A stretch of 8,196 nucleotides of DNA from an uncultured Parabacteroides sp. (lineage in GTDB: Bacteria > Bacteroidota > Bacteroidia > Bacteroidales > Tannerellaceae). Location of the stretch: contig CAMTPG010000102.1 in NCBI GenBank assembly GCA_947074335.1, forward strand, positions 1 through 8,196, in the 5' to 3' direction. Numbering within the stretch: the first letter of the stretch is position 1; each line of letters opens with the position of its first letter. Shown in pieces: positions 6,877-8,196 of this stretch. The translations under genes and the position numbers were made by a program. The notes under the pieces are model-generated. The model was not told the origin of the DNA. It worked only from the letters and a program-made list of their open reading frames with translations, and did not search any database.

Positions 6877-7146
6877 TCAGATAATTGCGAAAATATCAGA
6901 TTGACGCATCATCAGGTAAGTTGCTCCTTCGTATTCAATTTCCGAACCTGCATATTTACCATATAATACATTATCACCTACTTTTACTACCATTTCTTCG
7001 TCTTTTGTTCCGTTACCAACGGCTACAACTGTACCCTGTAATGGTTTTTCTTTCGCTGAATCCGGGATAATAATACCACCAATTGTTTTTTCTTCTGCTG
7101 CTGCCGGTTTTACCAGCACGCGATCTGCTAATGGTTTAATGTTCAT
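6877..7146 (-). CDS. groES: Co-chaperonin GroES (Hsp10)
   Basis: This 89-residue subunit forms the heptameric lid of GroEL. It begins MNIKPLADRVLVKP, contains the flexible GroEL-binding loop in EEKTIGGIIIPDSAKEKP (18-35), and ends in the beta-strand segment SDIFAII. Three ATG codons stand in a row at 7152, 7149 and 7146. The third is chosen because GroES proteins normally start with M-N-I-K or similar directly before PLADRV; the first would add two methionines. There is no recognisable Shine-Dalgarno; the leader is A/T-rich, as usual in Bacteroidetes. It is the first gene of the groES-groEL operon, and the gap upstream holds a sigma-54-like promoter and repeated half-sites. Confidence 0.97.
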   Translation of the reverse strand: MNIKPLADRVLVKPAAAEEKTIGGIIIPDSAKEKPLQGTVVAVGNGTKDEEMVVKVGDNVLYGKYAGSEIEYEGATYLMMRQSDIFAII

Positions 7147-7176
7147 CATCAATATATTTTAAAGTTGTTAATATTA

Positions 7177-7207
7177 CGTGTTATTGATTTTCAATTTTCA
7201 TTACACG
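7177..7207 (-). promoter_or_regulatory. Possible stem-loop at the 5' end of the groES mRNA
   Basis: On the - strand, CGTGT (7207-7203) can pair with ACACG (7181-7177). Inside, ATTGA (7195-7191) can pair with TCAAT (7187-7183) around a 3-nt loop; the two helices are joined by 7 nt on one side and 1 nt on the other. The outer arm coincides with the start site predicted from the sigma-54-like element, so the mRNA would begin with this structure. It is A/U-rich and weak; a role in mRNA stability or temperature response is only inferred. Confidence 0.3.
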
Positions 7208-7217
7208 ACATTATCTC

Positions 7218-7234
7218 TGCGAAATCTGTGCCAA
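7218..7234 (-). promoter_or_regulatory. Sigma-54 (RpoN) -24/-12 promoter for groES-groEL
   Basis: The - strand reads TTGGCACAGATTTCGCA. The sigma-54 consensus is TGGCACR-N4-TTGCW; this site matches the whole -24 block and has one mismatch (TCGC for TTGC) in the -12 block. The invariant GG (7232-7231) and GC (7220-7219) are exactly 10 nt apart, as required. Transcription would start near 7207, giving a 5' leader of about 60 nt before groES. No convincing primary-sigma promoter (TTTG, 19-21 nt, TAnnTTTG) was seen in the leader. The gene for sigma-54 is not in the window, so the call depends on the genome encoding one. Confidence 0.65.
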
Positions 7235-7254
7235 AACTAAATCAGACCGAAATT

Positions 7255-7327
7255 CTGTCATTTTTTCAGCGACTGACAGCATTTGCGACCTGAAAAACTG
7301 ACAGGATGACCCACCTTAAATGTCAGT
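7255..7327 (-). promoter_or_regulatory. Array of TGACAG/CTGTCA half-sites, candidate activator (UAS) sites for groES-groEL
   Basis: On the + strand the half-sites are CTGTCA (7255-7260), CTGACAG (7273-7279), CTGACAG (7298-7304) and TGTCAGT (7321-7327); a partial GTCAG follows at 7351-7355. They form two inverted pairs: CTGTCA with TGACAG across 13 nt, and ACTGACA with TGTCAGT across 17 nt. The two CTGACAG copies are 25 bp apart. Relative to the predicted start they cover about -48 to -120, where enhancer-binding activators of sigma-54 promoters commonly bind. The binding protein is unknown and the link to the promoter is inferred. Confidence 0.5.
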
Positions 7328-7387
7328 AAAAAAATAAGAGATGCAATTCCGTCAGTTCGGATTACCGATTGGTCATTTTTAAGATAT

Positions 7388-7491
7388 AAAAAATCCGTTT
7401 AAAAACAGGATCGCTTTGGTCTCATTAACAATTGGCCGGAAAAAGGCATCAATTATTGATAAATAAAGCATAAACCGGCTTTTAAACGGAT
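7388..7491 (-). terminator. Long-armed nested hairpin downstream of hisS, probable hisS terminator
   Basis: A perfect 12-bp inverted repeat (ATCCGTTTAAAA at 7393-7404, TTTTAAACGGAT at 7480-7491) encloses 75 nt. Directly inside one arm, CCGGC (7475-7479) can pair with GCCGG (7435-7439), so a second helix can stack on the first. On the - strand the closing arm runs into six T (7393-7388). It starts 21 nt after the hisS stop. The T-run supports termination, but the distance between arms is unusual, and a small repeat element with terminal inverted repeats is an alternative. Confidence 0.5.
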
Positions 7492-7512
7492 GTTATATAC
7501 TTGATTTCCGGA

Positions 7513-8196
7513 TTACCCGAGTTGTTCAATCAACTCCTGAAGCGAAACCATTGTTTGCTGACCAGTTATCATATTTTTAAGATTAATTTGTCCGGCTGCC
7601 ATTTCTGTTTCACCTACGATAGCCACAAACGGAATCTTTTTGGTATCGGCATATCCCATCTGCTTTTTCATTTTGGCTGTTTCGGGATATAATTCGGTAC
7701 GAATATCGGCTCCGCGTATTTCTGTCAGCAAAGGGAGCAGATACTCTACCTCTTTCTCTCCGAAATTCACAAACAACAACTGGGTAGTAAGTAATGAATC
7801 TTCCGGATAAAGTTCCAGCTGATTAAGTACATCATAAATACGATCGGCACCAAACGAAATACCTACACCCGAAACACCCGGCAATCCGAATACACCGGTC
7901 AGATTATCATATCGTCCGCCACCGGTTATGCTGCCGATCTGTACATCCAGTGCTTTCACTTCGAATATGGCACCTGTGTAATAATTCAGGCCACGTGCCA
8001 ATGTCAAATCGAGTTCAAGTTCGGCATGCAGCGCCAGGCGACCGATATGATCGAGAATAAACTCCATCTCTTCAATCCCTTTACGTGCCACTTCATAACC
8101 ACTTAAAGCCTCTTTCAATACTTCCAATTTCTCGCGATTTGTACCACTCAACTGAATAATCGGTTGTAATAAAGCAATCGCCTCATCCGAAATATC
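7513..8196 (-). CDS. hisS: Histidyl-tRNA synthetase, C-terminal half (partial)
   Basis: The gene runs off the right edge. The last 227 codons are present, and the reading frame is open to base 8196, so a TTG at 8151 is internal and not a start. The enzyme charges tRNA-His with histidine in the cytosol using ATP. The fragment holds the class II catalytic core: the histidine-binding LARGLNYYTG (67-75 of the fragment), GGGRYDNL (92-99) and motif 3, GVGISFGADRI (110-120), whose Arg contacts ATP. The anticodon-binding domain follows from about residue 137 (LLFVNFGEKE) to the end. Motifs 1 and 2 lie outside the window. The gene is in the same direction as groES, separated by a 366-bp gap with a terminator-like hairpin and a promoter, so they are likely separate transcription units. 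Confidence 0.96.
   Translation of the reverse strand, partial: DISDEAIALLQPIIQLSGTNREKLEVLKEALSGYEVARKGIEEMEFILDHIGRLALHAELELDLTLARGLNYYTGAIFEVKALDVQIGSITGGGRYDNLTGVFGLPGVSGVGISFGADRIYDVLNQLELYPEDSLLTTQLLFVNFGEKEVEYLLPLLTEIRGADIRTELYPETAKMKKQMGYADTKKIPFVAIVGETEMAAGQINLKNMITGQQTMVSLQELIEQLG

Noticed and set aside
7153..7512. CIRCE operator (TTAGCACTC-N9-GAGTGCTAA) upstream of groES
   Set aside because: Both strands of the gap were read for it and no such inverted repeat is present; the repeats there are of the TGACAG type.
8149..8151. TTG at 8151 as a start for a 212-residue protein
   Set aside because: The frame continues upstream to the window edge with hisS-like sequence, so this is an internal leucine codon of a truncated gene.

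Overview
The window looks like an ordinary chromosomal stretch from a Bacteroidales-type member of the Bacteroidetes (genus not resolved). The support is gene content typical of the phylum: a long three-domain DsbD, a two-domain MazG, an 89-residue GroES, a GroEL with a GGM tail, and an ECF sigma factor followed by a short one-helix membrane protein. Starts sit in A/T-rich leaders with little Shine-Dalgarno signal. A tRNA promoter also fits the Bacteroidetes primary-sigma pattern TTTG-N19-TAnnTTTG exactly. No phage, insertion sequence, CRISPR array or other accessory cargo is visible.

Layout: there are two convergent blocks. The left block (1-3181, + strand) holds the end of an RluA-type pseudouridine synthase, dsbD and mazG, with a 14-bp hairpin between dsbD and mazG. 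The right block (8196 down to 3287, - strand) holds the 3' part of hisS, a 360-bp gap full of signals, groES-groEL with a strong terminator, tRNA-Leu(CAG) with its own promoter and terminator, and a three-gene set: ECF sigma factor, one-helix membrane protein, and secreted Spy/CpxP-like protein. That set ends at a hairpin with a T-run on the - strand, between the converging blocks.

How the genes fit together: much of the window serves protein folding and envelope quality. GroES/GroEL fold cytosolic proteins, and DsbD carries reducing power to periplasmic thiol proteins. The sigma/membrane/LTxxQ-like set has the shape of an envelope-stress circuit (sigma factor, candidate anti-sigma, periplasmic chaperone-like protein). 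MazG, hisS, the tRNA and the pseudouridine synthase are housekeeping genes.

The most notable signal is not a gene. Upstream of groES is a near-consensus sigma-54 (-24/-12) element, followed further upstream by an array of TGACAG/CTGTCA half-sites in the position expected for an enhancer-binding activator. No CIRCE operator is present. This suggests activator-driven sigma-54 control of the chaperonin operon, inferred from sequence alone.
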